Source of the DNA: Hymenobacter properus
GTDB taxonomy: Bacteria; Bacteroidota; Bacteroidia; Cytophagales; Hymenobacteraceae
Assembly: GCF_015694735.1 (NCBI RefSeq)
Contig: NZ_JADQDP010000002.1
Coordinates: 620,001-684,000 of the forward strand
Length of the DNA: 64,000 nt
Reading direction: 5' to 3'
In this document: piece after piece, positions 51,336 to 60,802 of the stretch
Layout of the letters: each line of letters begins with the position of its first letter
Position numbering within the stretch: position 1 is the first letter of the stretch
The notes under the pieces: model-generated
What the model was told of the DNA's origin: nothing
The model's input: the letters and a program-made list of their open reading frames with translations, nothing else
Databases searched by the model: none
Translations under genes and position numbers: made by a program

Positions 51336-52064
51336 ATGCAAAAAATCTTTCTGTTCCTGCTTCTGCTAGCCGGCTGGCTGGCGCCCGCCCTGGCCTCGGC
51401 TCAGCTCTACGACGTGCGCGCCGGCGAAGTGAACTATAACAAGAAGCCCCGCCCCGCCCTCAAGGTGCAGGTCGATGGCAAGGCCACCGACGTGCGCGAG
51501 TTCCTGCAAGACTGGATGAAGTCGAGCTACAACGTGAAGTTCAAAACCGGCGGCGTGCTGGGCATGGGCAAAAGCGACATTCTCATGGCCAAGCAAACAC
51601 CCGCCAGCACCGTGTCGGGCAAGCTCGTCGACCTCTACGCCACCATCGTGGCCCCGTCCGATTCGGTGGCCGAAGTCATGATTTTTGGCGGCTTCGACGA
51701 CAACACCTTCTTCGACCCCAGCAGCACCAAAACCGAGTACGAGGCCCTGCGCGCCATGACGCAGAACTTCGCTGGCGCCGCCCGCCTCAAGGCCTACCGC
51801 GATATGATTGCCGAAGCCGAGAAGAAGCTCAAGGCCACCGAAAAGGAGAAAGAACGCCTCGAAAGAGAGCAAGCCGCCCTCAAAAGCAACACCGAAGCCA
51901 ACCTGGCCCGCATCGAGGAGCTGAAGAAAAAGAACATCGAAAACCTGGTGCAGTCGCGCGCCGACTCGGCCGCGCAGGTGAAGAACAAGCTGCTGCTCGA
52001 CGACAGCCGCCTGCGCCTGCAGCGCCGCCGCGACCGCCTCTCGGCCCTCGACCGCAAAAACTAG
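51336..52064 (+). CDS. Exported protein with C-terminal coiled coil, unknown function
   Basis: 242 residues from ATG 51336; the frame extends to 51243 but overlaps the previous gene. A signal peptide (QKIFLFLLLLAGWLAPALASAQ) is followed by a beta-rich domain (about 25-130: VNYNKKPRPALKVQVDGKATDVREFLQDWMKSSYNVKF). Residues 140-235 are a long charged coiled coil (AEAEKKLKATEKEKERLEREQ, then IEELKKKNIENLVQSRADSAAQVKN). The third gene of the set overlaps nothing but starts 25 bases later, suggesting an operon. I do not recognise the family. Confidence 0.65.
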   Translation: MQKIFLFLLLLAGWLAPALASAQLYDVRAGEVNYNKKPRPALKVQVDGKATDVREFLQDWMKSSYNVKFKTGGVLGMGKSDILMAKQTPASTVSGKLVDLYATIVAPSDSVAEVMIFGGFDDNTFFDPSSTKTEYEALRAMTQNFAGAARLKAYRDMIAEAEKKLKATEKEKERLEREQAALKSNTEANLARIEELKKKNIENLVQSRADSAAQVKNKLLLDDSRLRLQRRRDRLSALDRKN

Positions 52065-52089
52065 CCCCGTTCCCGGTCGTATTCAGGAC

Positions 52090-52899
52090 ATGGACAACCC
52101 CAATTCCTCGCCCCTCGACACCCTGCGCCAGCTCAAGGAAATGCTCGACTCGGGTGCCCTCACGCCCACCGAGTTCGAAGCCCTGAAGCAGCGCCTGGTT
52201 TTCCACGACGGCGCTACCCCAGCCGCGCCCGCGGCCTCTGCTTCATCCGACGCTGCGCCTGAGGCCCCCGTGGTGCTGCCGGCCAACCCGGCCGTGGAAA
52301 CGCCCTCGCCGATGTTCGAAGACGTGACGCAGGCCGAGCCCCCCCTGGCACCGCTGCCACCAAGCTTCACCGCTTCTGCCGCCGAAGCTGCCGCCGCAGA
52401 GGAGGAGCCCGCTTTCATCCCGCCGGCCGTGCGCCGGGCCCTCGAAGCCGATACCACTGCCGCACCAGCTGCATCATTGCCCCCGCCGGCTGCGCCCTCG
52501 CCCGGGCTGGCCGCTGCCGATGCGGGCTACGTGGCCGATGAATTCCCGGCGGGCAGTGCCCCGGCGACCCGCAGCCCGTTGGCGCTCATTCTGTCCATTG
52601 GCGGCTTGCTGGCTTTGTTGGGGCTGGTGCTCTACCTCTCGCTCAACCGCCAGCCGTCGGAGCATATCTCCAGCACCAGCCAAACGGCTGCCGATACCCT
52701 GGCCGCTCCCATCGAAACCGGCCCGCAGGCCGAGCAGGTGGCCCCGGTGACGGCGGCGCCCGAAACCATCCGGGTGGCACCTACCAACCCCGCGCCGCCC
52801 GTGCCTTCGCCTGCCGACATGGCACGCAAAGCGGCAGCGGTGCGCGACTCCGCAGCTGCGGCAGCGCCGGTTGCTGCCGATTCGGCCGCTAGCCAATAA
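52090..52899 (+). CDS. SHOCT-domain single-pass membrane protein
   Basis: 269 residues. The N-terminus, about residues 8-38 (LDTLRQLKEMLDSGALTPTEFEALKQRL), is a SHOCT motif, a short helical oligomerisation module often found at protein termini. A ~110-residue Ala/Pro-rich acidic linker leads to one membrane segment (SPLALILSIGGLLALLGLVLYLSL, about residues 160-183) and another low-complexity Ala/Pro/Thr tail. No catalytic domain. The linkers may hold the SHOCT motif away from the membrane. Likely transcribed with the two genes upstream. Confidence 0.65.
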   Translation: MDNPNSSPLDTLRQLKEMLDSGALTPTEFEALKQRLVFHDGATPAAPAASASSDAAPEAPVVLPANPAVETPSPMFEDVTQAEPPLAPLPPSFTASAAEAAAAEEEPAFIPPAVRRALEADTTAAPAASLPPPAAPSPGLAAADAGYVADEFPAGSAPATRSPLALILSIGGLLALLGLVLYLSLNRQPSEHISSTSQTAADTLAAPIETGPQAEQVAPVTAAPETIRVAPTNPAPPVPSPADMARKAAAVRDSAAAAAPVAADSAASQ

Positions 52900-52939
52900 G
52901 CCAGCATTTTCTCAACGCCGGCCCCCGCCGGCCGTATGT

Positions 52940-52970
52940 AAAGCCTCAACCTCACCGGTTGGGGCTTTTT
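52940..52970 (+). terminator. Rho-independent terminator after the SHOCT gene
   Basis: AAGCCTCAACC and GGTTGGGGCTT pair with one G-T, five-base loop, T5 tail. It ends the three-gene group, 25 bases before the next start. Confidence 0.8.
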
Positions 52971-52994
52971 CCTTTCCACCACATTCCTTCTTTC

Positions 52995-54185
52995 ATGTTT
53001 GCCTCTCGCATTTTTACCCTAAGCACCGGGGCCGCCCTGGCTGCAGCCAGCTTCCTAAGCGCCTGTTCGTCGCCTTCCGGCAAGGCCGACACGGCAACCC
53101 AAACCCCCGCTTCTGACTCTACGGCTACTAGCGCCGCCACATACGAAGCGCCGGCCAATTCGCCTCTGCAGGTGGTGGCCGAGTTCAACGACCCGCAGAT
53201 GGTGGGCGTGGCCGTGGCACCAGGTGGGCAGGTATTCGCCTGTTTTCCACGCTGGGACTGGAACCCCTCGTACCCCATTGCCAAAGTGGGCCCGAATAAC
53301 ACCCTCACGCCCTACCCCAACGCCAGCTGGTGCACCTGGAACGACTCGGTGAAATCGGAACCGCTCAAGCACTGGATTTGCCCGCAAAGCGTGTTTGCCG
53401 ATAAGTCCGGCATGGTCTGGATACTGGACCCCGCCGCGCCGGGCCTAAAATTCACCGTAGCCGGCGGCCCCAAGCTGGTGAAAACCGACCCCAAAACCGG
53501 CCAGGTGCTGCTCACCATTCCCTTCTCCGAAATGGTGGCCCCGCGCAAGTCCTACCTCAACGACGTGCGCATCGACCTGCAAAACAACTACGCCTACATG
53601 ACCGAATCGGGCCTGGGCGCGTTGGTTGTGACGGATTTGAAAACCCTGAAATCACGCCGCCTGCTGGCCAACCACCCATCCACGAAAGCCGTGAAAGGCC
53701 TTGTCATCAAAGCCGAAGGCCACCCCATGATTGACCTGGAAGGCAAGCCTGCTAAGTTCAATGCCGACGGCATTGCCCTGAGCACCGACAACGCCTACCT
53801 CTACTACTGCCCCCTCACCGGCCACACCCTCTACCGCATTAAAACCGCCGCCCTGCGCGACGCCAGCCTCAGCGAAGCCCAACTGGGCCAGCAGGTCGAA
53901 ACCGTGGGCGAAATCCCCGGCACCGACGGCCTCGAAATCGACGCGGCCAACAACGTCTACCTCACTTCTTTCGAACAGAGCGCACTGCTCCGCCGCACGC
54001 CCGCCGGCAAAATCGAAACCCTCGTGAAAGACCCGCGCCTGCAGTGGCCCGACACCTACAGCCTCACCGCCGACGGCACGCTGTACGTCACCAATTCCGC
54101 CATTCACAAAACGCCCAACTGGAACAAGGGCGTGGGCCAGCCCCGCCCGCCCTTCCGCATCTTCAAAATGGCGTTGCCCAAATAG
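52995..54185 (+). CDS. MRJP/yellow-family (L-dopachrome tautomerase-related) lipoprotein
   Basis: 396 residues from ATG 52995, where a lipoprotein signal begins (ASRIFTLSTGAALAAASFLSACSSP). A ~350-residue six-bladed beta-propeller follows with LNDVRIDLQNNYAYMTESGLGALVVTD and LYYCPLTGHTLYRIKTAAL, the signature pattern of bacterial MRJP/yellow proteins. Insect relatives act in cuticle melanisation and royal jelly; bacterial members are uncharacterised, possibly binding small amines. Envelope location follows from the lipobox LSAC. Confidence 0.87.
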   Translation: MFASRIFTLSTGAALAAASFLSACSSPSGKADTATQTPASDSTATSAATYEAPANSPLQVVAEFNDPQMVGVAVAPGGQVFACFPRWDWNPSYPIAKVGPNNTLTPYPNASWCTWNDSVKSEPLKHWICPQSVFADKSGMVWILDPAAPGLKFTVAGGPKLVKTDPKTGQVLLTIPFSEMVAPRKSYLNDVRIDLQNNYAYMTESGLGALVVTDLKTLKSRRLLANHPSTKAVKGLVIKAEGHPMIDLEGKPAKFNADGIALSTDNAYLYYCPLTGHTLYRIKTAALRDASLSEAQLGQQVETVGEIPGTDGLEIDAANNVYLTSFEQSALLRRTPAGKIETLVKDPRLQWPDTYSLTADGTLYVTNSAIHKTPNWNKGVGQPRPPFRIFKMALPK

Positions 54186-54208
54186 CCGTCGTTGCGCCAC
54201 CACGAGGC

Positions 54209-54247
54209 AAACAAAAAGCCGCGCCCTACTGGGCGCGGCTTTTTGTT
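54209..54247. terminator. Bidirectional terminator between convergent genes
   Basis: AACAAAAAGCCGCGCCC, a four-base loop and GGGCGCGGCTTTTTGTT form a 17-bp perfect stem. Confidence 0.92.
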
Positions 54248-54287
54248 GTGGTTTATAATTCGATAATAAACTATAAATAGCAGGCGC

Positions 54288-54821
54288 CTATAGCTGGGCC
54301 ACCTTTTGAATCTTAACGCCCTTGGTGAAGATATCGAGCTTCTCGCTCGGATGCGCCAGAATGTCCATGCAGTGGCGGTGGCGGCGGTTCATGGTGTCGT
54401 GCACCGTGTATACGCCATCGAGCTCCGGCGAGATGCCACGCACCCGCACCTTGTCGCCGTAGTCAAACTGCCCGCCCCAGGGCTTGAGCAAGTCCCTGGA
54501 AAGCGCCATCCAGCGCTTTTTGGTCCCGTAGTGGCGTTTGATGTGGGAGTTGTCGGCCGTGACAAAGGGCTCGCTGTCTGTCTGGCTGGGCACCGCTTCG
54601 TACACTGTGGCGGTCACGGTGTAGGTCAGGCTGCGGGCCATCTTCTTTTTGGTTTTGGCCGCTCCCATCAGGGCGGTGTGGCGCACCCCTCGCGACGCGA
54701 TAAAGGCGCGCATTCCGGAAGTTTCAGTTAGTGGGGCAGCGCTGAAAGCAGCACTAAAAAGAGGGGCTGCAAGCGTCGAAATTGCTAAAAACGCTTCTAT
54801 TAATAGCCGTGCATTATACAT
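54288..54821 (-). CDS. 3D-domain protein (double-psi barrel, MltA/RpfB 3D-like)
   Basis: 177 residues with an N-terminal signal-like segment (LLIEAFLAISTLAAPLFSAAFS). The C-terminal ~110 residues match the 3D domain: YTVTATVYEAVPSQTDSEPFVTADNSHIK, WMALSRDLL, FDYGDKVRVRGISPELDGVYTVHDTM and a closing CMDILA. The aspartates in PSQTDSEP, FDYGD and VHDTM are the three conserved ones of the domain. 3D domains cleave or bind peptidoglycan in other phyla; lytic activity here is inference. The gene is isolated, with a 446-base AT-rich region upstream. Confidence 0.75.
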   Translation of the reverse strand: MYNARLLIEAFLAISTLAAPLFSAAFSAAPLTETSGMRAFIASRGVRHTALMGAAKTKKKMARSLTYTVTATVYEAVPSQTDSEPFVTADNSHIKRHYGTKKRWMALSRDLLKPWGGQFDYGDKVRVRGISPELDGVYTVHDTMNRRHRHCMDILAHPSEKLDIFTKGVKIQKVAQL

Positions 54822-55267
54822 CTATTACGGGTTCGTCCGGCCGCCATTCCAGCCCGGCGGTATGGGCAAAACCTTGGCTGTTAAGCAAAGGCGGAAAAGT
54901 AAAACGGTAAACAGACCCTATAAGTTTGCTAAAAATAAATTATCCAATTGCTAAATGCCTTAGAGAAGGCTGAGGCGGAACATATAGTAAAAAGTTTATA
55001 GAAAAGACCGGGGTTCCGCAGCCGTTTGGGCGTCGCTTCGGCCGGATTTCATTTCATGGCTTCCGGACGCTGAGTAAGAATATGCGTAAGCGTAAATCAG
55101 CACATCCGGCGAAATGTGATAAATTGACCAGCCAAGCCCTTCAATACATGAGTGTCGCTAGGGCTTATTGTGTTGAATTACTGGTTAATTCGTGTATGCG
55201 AATGCAGGTTTTTAGCTGGGTATGAAGCTGATTACATTTGCGTAGCATTACCAAAGCTCCTTCATCC
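54822..55267. other. Divergent intergenic region with sucA promoter
   Basis: AT-rich gap between the 3D-domain gene and sucA. It holds the TACATTTG promoter box near its right end. A 47-codon plus-strand frame (ATG 55082 to TGA 55225) has no recognisable homology and a composition like its non-coding surroundings. I see no hairpin or repeat element here. Confidence 0.4.
55233..55240 (+). promoter_or_regulatory. -7 promoter box TACATTTG of sucA
   Basis: Exact TAnnTTTG match 27 bases before ATG 55268; no convincing -33 TTTG. Confidence 0.5.
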
Positions 55268-58204
55268 ATGGACGCATACTCGTATATCGCCAACGCCGAC
55301 GCGGCGGCCATCGAAACCCTATACCAAGCTTACCGCCAGAACCCGGAATCGGTTGATTTTGGCTGGCGCAAGTTTTTCGAAGGGTTTGACTTCTCGCAGC
55401 AATTCCCCGAGGGCGCGCCCGTAGTGCCCGGGGCCAACGGCAACGGTGCAGCCAACGGCGCCGCCGCTGGCGCGACCAAAGCTGCCCCCGCGCCTGGCCC
55501 CCGGCCCCAGCCCGACGACTACGGCGTGCTGAACACCGCTGCCTCTACCAACAACGCCCCCGGCCTGGCCAGCGGTGAGCCGGCTTCCGATAAGGAAACG
55601 GCCGTGCGCAACCTCATCCACGCCTTCCGCAGCCGCGGCCACCTGCGCGCCAAAACCAACCCGGTGCGCGAGCGCAAAGACCGCAAGCCCCGCCTCGACC
55701 TCGCCGACTTTGGCCTGGGCGAAGCCGATTTGGACACGGTGTTCAAGAACGGCGAGGTGCTGGGCCTCGGCAGCCAGGCCAAGCTGCGCGACATCGTGGC
55801 GGCGCTGGAGAAAATTTATACCGGCGCCATTGGCTTTGAGTACATGTACATCCGCGACCCGCAGGTGCTGGACTGGTTCCGCGAGAAGGTGGAGCGCGAC
55901 TCGCTGGCCTTCAACCCCGGCGTGGAGTACAAGAAGCGCATCCTGAAGAAGCTGAACGAGGCCGTGGTATTTGAGAACTTCTTGCACACCAAGTTCTTGG
56001 GGCAGAAACGCTTCTCGCTCGAAGGCGGCGAAACGACCATTCCCGCGCTGGACGCCATCATCGGCAAGGGCGCGGAGCTGGGTGTGAAGGAAGTAATGAT
56101 TGGCATGGCCCACCGCGGCCGTCTCAACGTGCTGGCTAACATCATGGGCAAGACCTATGAGCAGATTTTCAGCGAGTTTGAAGGTACGGCTGTGCCCGAC
56201 CTCACCATGGGCGACGGCGACGTGAAGTACCACATGGGCTACAGCTCGGAAGTGGAAGCCAGCGGCGGCCAGAAAGTGAACCTGAAGCTGGCCCCCAACC
56301 CCTCGCACCTGGAGGCGGTGAACCCGGTGGTGGAAGGCTTCGTGCGCGCCAAAATCGAACACCAGTACGGCGGCGACTACCACCAGATTCTGCCCATCCT
56401 CATCCACGGCGATGCGGCTTTGGCCGGCCAGGGCATTGGCTACGAGGTGACGCAGATGTCGCAACTCGAAGGCTACAAAACCGGCGGTACCATCCACTTT
56501 GTGATTAACAACCAGGTGGGTTTCACCACCGACTTTGAGGACGCCCGCTCGTCGATTTACTCGACCGACCTCGCTAAAATCATCGACGCGCCGGTAGTGC
56601 ACGTGAACGGCGACAACCCCGAAGCCGTGGTGTTTGCCGTGCAGCTGGCCACCGAATACCGCCAGCAGTTCCACGCCGATATCTTCATTGATATGGTGTG
56701 CTACCGCCGCCACGGCCACAACGAGTCGGACGAGCCCAAGTTCACGCAGCCCACGCTCTACAACCTCATCTCGAAGCACCAGAACCCGCGCGAGGTGTAC
56801 AACGCCATGCTGGTGCAGCGCGGCGACGTGGATGCCGAACTGGCCAACCAGATGGACAAGGAGTTCCGCGACACCCTGCAGGCCCGCCTCGACATGGTGA
56901 AGCAGAACCCGCTGCCCTACAAATACCAGCCCCTGGAAAACGAGTGGCGCAGCCTGCGCCGCAGCACCCAGGAAGACTTTGAAAAGTCGCCCGAAACCGG
57001 CATTTCGGAGGAAACGGTGCAGAAAGTGGCCAAGGCCCTGACCACAATTCCCGAGAGCTTCAAGCCGATTAAGCAGATTGATAACCTGCTGAAGGAGCGC
57101 CGCAAAATGTTCTACGAAACCCGCGTGCTGAACTGGGCCGCCGGCGAGCTGCTGGCCTACGGTTCGCTCATGAGCGAAAACCACACGGTGCGCGTAAGCG
57201 GCCAGGACGTGCAGCGCGGCACCTTCTCGCACCGCCACGCGGTGCTGCACGACGCCGAAACCTCGGCCCCCTACAACTCGCTCAACTTCATGGAGGGCGA
57301 GCACGAGCAGCTGAGCATCTACAACTCGCTGCTGAGCGAGTACGCGGTGCTGGGCTTCGAATTTGGCTATGCCATGGCCAACCCCACGGCGCTGGTGATT
57401 TGGGAAGCCCAGTTCGGCGATTTCGCCAACGGCGCCCAGACCATGATTGACCAGTTCATTGTGTCGTCGGAAAGCAAGTGGCAGCGCATGAACGGCGTGG
57501 TGATGCAGTTGCCCCACGGCTACGAAGGCCAGGGCCCCGAGCACTCCAACGCCCGCCCCGAGCGTTTCCTGCAGCTGGCCGCCGAGAATAACATCATCGT
57601 GGCCAACATCACTACGCCGGCCAACTTCTTCCACGCGCTGCGCCGCCAGCTCACCTGGAGCTTCCGCAAGCCGCTGGTGGTGATGTCGCCGAAATCGATG
57701 CTGCGCCACCCGCTGGCCGTGTCGCCCATTGAAGAGTTCACCGGCGGGGCTTTCCGCGAGGTGCTGGGCGACGACTTCGCCGAAGCCAAGAAGGTGAAGC
57801 GCGTGCTGCTGTGCTCGGGCAAGGTGTACTACGACCTGCTGGAAGAGCAGCGCGCTTCCAACCGCACTGACGTGGCCATCATCCGCCTAGAGCAGCTGCA
57901 CCCCTTCCCCAAAAAGCAGCTCGACGCCGAACTGGCCAAGTACGGCAAGGCCAAGATTTACTGGGTGCAGGAAGAGCCCGAGAACATGGGCTACTGGAAC
58001 TACCTGCTGCGCTTCATGCGCCGCGAGCTGGAAGACGTGGTGGCCCGCAAGCCCTCGGCTTCGCCCGCCACGGGCTACAACAAAATCCACGTGAAGGAGC
58101 AGAAGGAGCTGGTGGCCCGCGCCTTCGACAAGCCCAAGGAAGCCGTGGCCGACGGCAACATCAAGGCCGTGGCCGAAGCGGCCAAAAAGGACACGCCCGA
58201 CTAA
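55268..58204 (+). CDS. sucA: 2-oxoglutarate dehydrogenase E1 component
   Basis: 978 residues from ATG 55268. TCA-cycle enzyme that decarboxylates 2-oxoglutarate with thiamine diphosphate and passes the succinyl group to E2. The N-terminal YIANADAAAIETLYQAYRQNPESVDFGWRKFFEGF is the E1o arm that binds E2; the thiamine-binding region includes GMAHRGRLNVLANIMGK and the core has FIDMVCYRRHGHNE. The late PEHSNARPERFLQLAA and VSPKSMLRHPLA are family-specific. The length is normal. It is 50 bases ahead of sucB; E3 (lipoamide dehydrogenase) is not in the window. Confidence 0.96.
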   Translation: MDAYSYIANADAAAIETLYQAYRQNPESVDFGWRKFFEGFDFSQQFPEGAPVVPGANGNGAANGAAAGATKAAPAPGPRPQPDDYGVLNTAASTNNAPGLASGEPASDKETAVRNLIHAFRSRGHLRAKTNPVRERKDRKPRLDLADFGLGEADLDTVFKNGEVLGLGSQAKLRDIVAALEKIYTGAIGFEYMYIRDPQVLDWFREKVERDSLAFNPGVEYKKRILKKLNEAVVFENFLHTKFLGQKRFSLEGGETTIPALDAIIGKGAELGVKEVMIGMAHRGRLNVLANIMGKTYEQIFSEFEGTAVPDLTMGDGDVKYHMGYSSEVEASGGQKVNLKLAPNPSHLEAVNPVVEGFVRAKIEHQYGGDYHQILPILIHGDAALAGQGIGYEVTQMSQLEGYKTGGTIHFVINNQVGFTTDFEDARSSIYSTDLAKIIDAPVVHVNGDNPEAVVFAVQLATEYRQQFHADIFIDMVCYRRHGHNESDEPKFTQPTLYNLISKHQNPREVYNAMLVQRGDVDAELANQMDKEFRDTLQARLDMVKQNPLPYKYQPLENEWRSLRRSTQEDFEKSPETGISEETVQKVAKALTTIPESFKPIKQIDNLLKERRKMFYETRVLNWAAGELLAYGSLMSENHTVRVSGQDVQRGTFSHRHAVLHDAETSAPYNSLNFMEGEHEQLSIYNSLLSEYAVLGFEFGYAMANPTALVIWEAQFGDFANGAQTMIDQFIVSSESKWQRMNGVVMQLPHGYEGQGPEHSNARPERFLQLAAENNIIVANITTPANFFHALRRQLTWSFRKPLVVMSPKSMLRHPLAVSPIEEFTGGAFREVLGDDFAEAKKVKRVLLCSGKVYYDLLEEQRASNRTDVAIIRLEQLHPFPKKQLDAELAKYGKAKIYWVQEEPENMGYWNYLLRFMRRELEDVVARKPSASPATGYNKIHVKEQKELVARAFDKPKEAVADGNIKAVAEAAKKDTPD

Positions 58205-58254
58205 TTCACCTGCCCGACCTTTCTTCTTAACTGACTAATCCCAAACGCCTGCTC

Positions 58255-59907
58255 ATGGCTCTCGAAATCAAAATTCCCGCCGTTGGCGAATCCATCACCG
58301 AAGTCACCATTGCGAAGTGGCTCAAAAAAGACGGCGATGCCGTGAAGCGCGACGAGGTTATCGCCGAGCTCGAATCGGACAAAGCCACGTTTGAGCTGCC
58401 CGCCGAGGCCGACGGTACGCTGAAAATCCGCGTAGCCGAGGGCGAAACCATCGGCATCGGCACCGTGATTGCCGACCTTGACGGCGCCGCCGGTGGCGCT
58501 GCCCCAGCCGCCGCGCCTGCTGCAGCCGCCGACCCCATCAACAAAGGCGAAGAAAACCCCGCTGCCAGCGACCAGTCGGGCTACGGCGGTGCTCCCGCCG
58601 GGAAAGAAAGCAACGACCCCGCTACCCCGGGCGCCCCGGCTGCTGCCCCCGCTGCGGGCGGTGGCTCGGTTGAAATGAAAATTCCTGCCGTAGGCGAGTC
58701 CATCTCGGAAGTGACAGTGGCCAAGTGGCTGAAAGAAGACGGCGCCCAGGTGAGCCGCGACGAGGTGATTGCCGAGCTCGAATCGGACAAAGCCACGTTT
58801 GAACTGCCCGCCGAGGCCGCTGGCACCCTGCGCCATGCCGTGAAAGAAGGCGAAACCATCAGCATCGGCGCTGTGATTGCCCGCATCGAAGGCGGTGACA
58901 AGGCTGGCAATGGCGCGCCGGCACCTGCAGCTGCTGCCCCCGCCGCTGCTCCGGTAGCGGCTATGGCTACGGCCCCCACCGCTGGCGGTGCCGCTACCTA
59001 TGCTACCGGCGTGCCCTCGCCGGCAGCTGGCAAGATTCTGGGTGAAAAAGGCATTGCTGCTGCCGATGTTGCCGGCACCGGCCGCGACGGCCGCATCACT
59101 AAGGAAGATGCCCAGAACGCGCAAGCCAAGCCGGCTGCGCCGGCTCCCGCCTCTGCCCCGGCCGCTGCTGCTCAGGCTCCGGCTGCAGCGCCGGTCGCCG
59201 GTGGCAGCCGCGAGGTGCGCCGCGAGCGCATGAGCAACCTGCGCAAGACGGTGGCCCGCCGCCTGGTGACGGTGAAGAACGAGACGGCCATGCTCACCAC
59301 CTTCAACGAGGTGAACATGCAGCCCATCATGGACCTGCGCAACAAGTTCAAAGACAAGTTCAAGGAGAAAAACGGCGTGGGCCTCGGCTTCATGTCTTTC
59401 TTCACCAAGGCCGTGTGCATCGCCCTGAAAGAGTGGCCCGCGGTGAACGCCCAGATTGACAACGGCGAAATCGTGTACTCCGACTTTGCCGACATCAGCA
59501 TTGCCGTATCGGCTCCCAAAGGCCTCGTGGTGCCCGTCATCCGCAACGCCGAGCAGCTGAGCTTCGAGGGCATCGAGAAAGAAGTGGTGCGCCTGGCCGG
59601 CCTGGCCCGCGACAACAAGCTCACCATTGAGCAGATGAGCGGTGGCACGTTCACCATCACCAACGGTGGTGTGTTCGGCTCCATGCTCAGCACGCCCATC
59701 ATCAACGCGCCGCAGTCGGCCATTCTGGGCATGCACAACATCATTCAGCGCCCCGTGGCCGAGAACGGCCAGGTGGTGATTCGCCCCATGATGTACCTCG
59801 CCCTGAGCTACGACCACCGTATCATCGACGGCCGCGAGTCGGTGTCGTTCCTGGTACGCGTGAAGGAGTTGCTCGAAGACCCCACTCGTATGCTATTTGG
59901 TATCTAA
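58255..59907 (+). CDS. sucB: Dihydrolipoyllysine-residue succinyltransferase (E2o) with two lipoyl domains
   Basis: 550 residues. Receives succinyl from SucA on a lipoyl group and transfers it to CoA. Two lipoyl domains occur, each with [13 protein letters not shown]; the predicted lipoylated lysines are K43 and K179. Ala/Pro-rich linkers join them to a peripheral-subunit-binding region (about residues 245-285: [28 protein letters not shown]) and the catalytic core with H521 and D525 in [11 protein letters not shown]. coli SucB has one lipoyl domain and ~405 residues. The duplicated domains are nearly identical over ~60 bases of DNA, which suggests recent duplication or gene conversion. Confidence 0.95.
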   Translation: MALEIKIPAVGESITEVTIAKWLKKDGDAVKRDEVIAELESDKATFELPAEADGTLKIRVAEGETIGIGTVIADLDGAAGGAAPAAAPAAAADPINKGEENPAASDQSGYGGAPAGKESNDPATPGAPAAAPAAGGGSVEMKIPAVGESISEVTVAKWLKEDGAQVSRDEVIAELESDKATFELPAEAAGTLRHAVKEGETISIGAVIARIEGGDKAGNGAPAPAAAAPAAAPVAAMATAPTAGGAATYATGVPSPAAGKILGEKGIAAADVAGTGRDGRITKEDAQNAQAKPAAPAPASAPAAAAQAPAAAPVAGGSREVRRERMSNLRKTVARRLVTVKNETAMLTTFNEVNMQPIMDLRNKFKDKFKEKNGVGLGFMSFFTKAVCIALKEWPAVNAQIDNGEIVYSDFADISIAVSAPKGLVVPVIRNAEQLSFEGIEKEVVRLAGLARDNKLTIEQMSGGTFTITNGGVFGSMLSTPIINAPQSAILGMHNIIQRPVAENGQVVIRPMMYLALSYDHRIIDGRESVSFLVRVKELLEDPTRMLFGI

Positions 59908-59926
59908 TTCCTGATTTAGGATTTTT

Positions 59927-59964
59927 AAAAGGCCAGTTCCCAAATCGGGAACTGGCCTTTTTTA
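59927..59964 (+). terminator. Rho-independent terminator after sucB
   Basis: AAAAGGCCAGTTCCC, a five-base loop and GGGAACTGGCCTTTT form a perfect 15-bp stem with a T-rich tail. Confidence 0.93.
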
Positions 59965-60056
59965 TTTTTGGACGTTGGAAACGATGTTTTGCGCGATAAA
60001 CAGGCGCAAAAGCTCGTTAAATATTTTTTTCGAAATTGAATTATTGCGAGAGGTGC

Positions 60057-60064
60057 TATCTTTG
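60057..60064 (+). promoter_or_regulatory. -7 promoter box TATCTTTG of the Crp/Fnr gene
   Basis: Exact TAnnTTTG match 30 bases before ATG 60095, with ATTG (60035-60038) 18 bases upstream as a plausible -33 element. It supports ATG 60095 over the upstream start at 59975, which would lie in the promoter. Confidence 0.55.
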
Positions 60065-60094
60065 GGATGCCTAAGCCTACCATCTTACTCGCTC

Positions 60095-60802
60095 ATGGGA
60101 AAATTCATTACGCCGAACTGCCAGCAATGCCCGCACCGCAAAGGTCCCCTGATGGGGTGCTGCCAACTGGAGGAGTTGGAGTTCATTGCCGGCAGCAAAG
60201 TCTCGCAGAGCTACCAAAAAGGCCAGCGGATATTCCAGGAGGGCGCGCCTTCGCTGGGCTTGCATTGCGTGAGCCAGGGCAAAATCAAGGTGACCAAGAC
60301 GGGGGGCGACGGCAAAGAACAGATTGTACGCCTGGCAAAAGACGGCGACATGCTGGGCTTTCAGTCGCTGCTCACCGAGACGAAGTACTCCACCTCGGCG
60401 GTGGCGCTGGAAGACTGTGTGGTGTGCTTTATCCCGCGCGCCGATTTCTTTCGGGTGTGGCAATCCAACGTGCAGTTTTCGACCTCGCTGATGCAGATGA
60501 TGGCCAAAGCCCTGGGGGCGGCCGAAGTGCAGATGCTGCACCTGGCCTACAAGCCCGTGCGCGAGCGGCTGGCCGAAGCGCTGCTGCTGCTCTACCACAC
60601 CTTCCGCAAAGAGGAAGATGCCGAAGCTTTCAGCATCAGCTTCTCGCGCGAAGACTTGGCCTCGCTGGTGGGCACGGCCAAGGAAACGGCCACGCGCTTG
60701 CTGTCAGATTTCAAGGAAGCCGGCATCATTGCCACCCGCGGCAGCTTGGTGTCCATCCTGCAGCCCAACCGCCTGAGCGAAATCGCCTCGCTCTACGATT
60801 AG
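60095..60802 (+). CDS. Crp/Fnr family transcription regulator with FNR-like cysteines
   Basis: 235 residues from ATG 60095. The cyclic-nucleotide-binding-like beta-roll spans about residues 25-140 (IFQEGAPSLGLHCVSQGKIKV; GDMLGFQSLL). The C-terminal winged helix-turn-helix (about 170-225) has EDLASLVGTAKETATRLLSDF, with E and R at the base-contacting positions. Cysteines C9, C12, C22 and C23 (CQQCPHRKGPLMGCC) lie where E. coli FNR has its N-terminal cluster cysteines, and C111 in CVVCFIP aligns with FNR C122. An oxygen- or NO-sensing Fe-S cluster is therefore plausible. The residues that bind cAMP in Crp are not evident. It is followed by the Roadblock cluster. Confidence 0.85.
   Translation: MGKFITPNCQQCPHRKGPLMGCCQLEELEFIAGSKVSQSYQKGQRIFQEGAPSLGLHCVSQGKIKVTKTGGDGKEQIVRLAKDGDMLGFQSLLTETKYSTSAVALEDCVVCFIPRADFFRVWQSNVQFSTSLMQMMAKALGAAEVQMLHLAYKPVRERLAEALLLLYHTFRKEEDAEAFSISFSREDLASLVGTAKETATRLLSDFKEAGIIATRGSLVSILQPNRLSEIASLYD

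Noticed and set aside
55082..55225. 47-codon open frame upstream of sucA
   Set aside because: No homology or promoter support, and the composition matches intergenic DNA.
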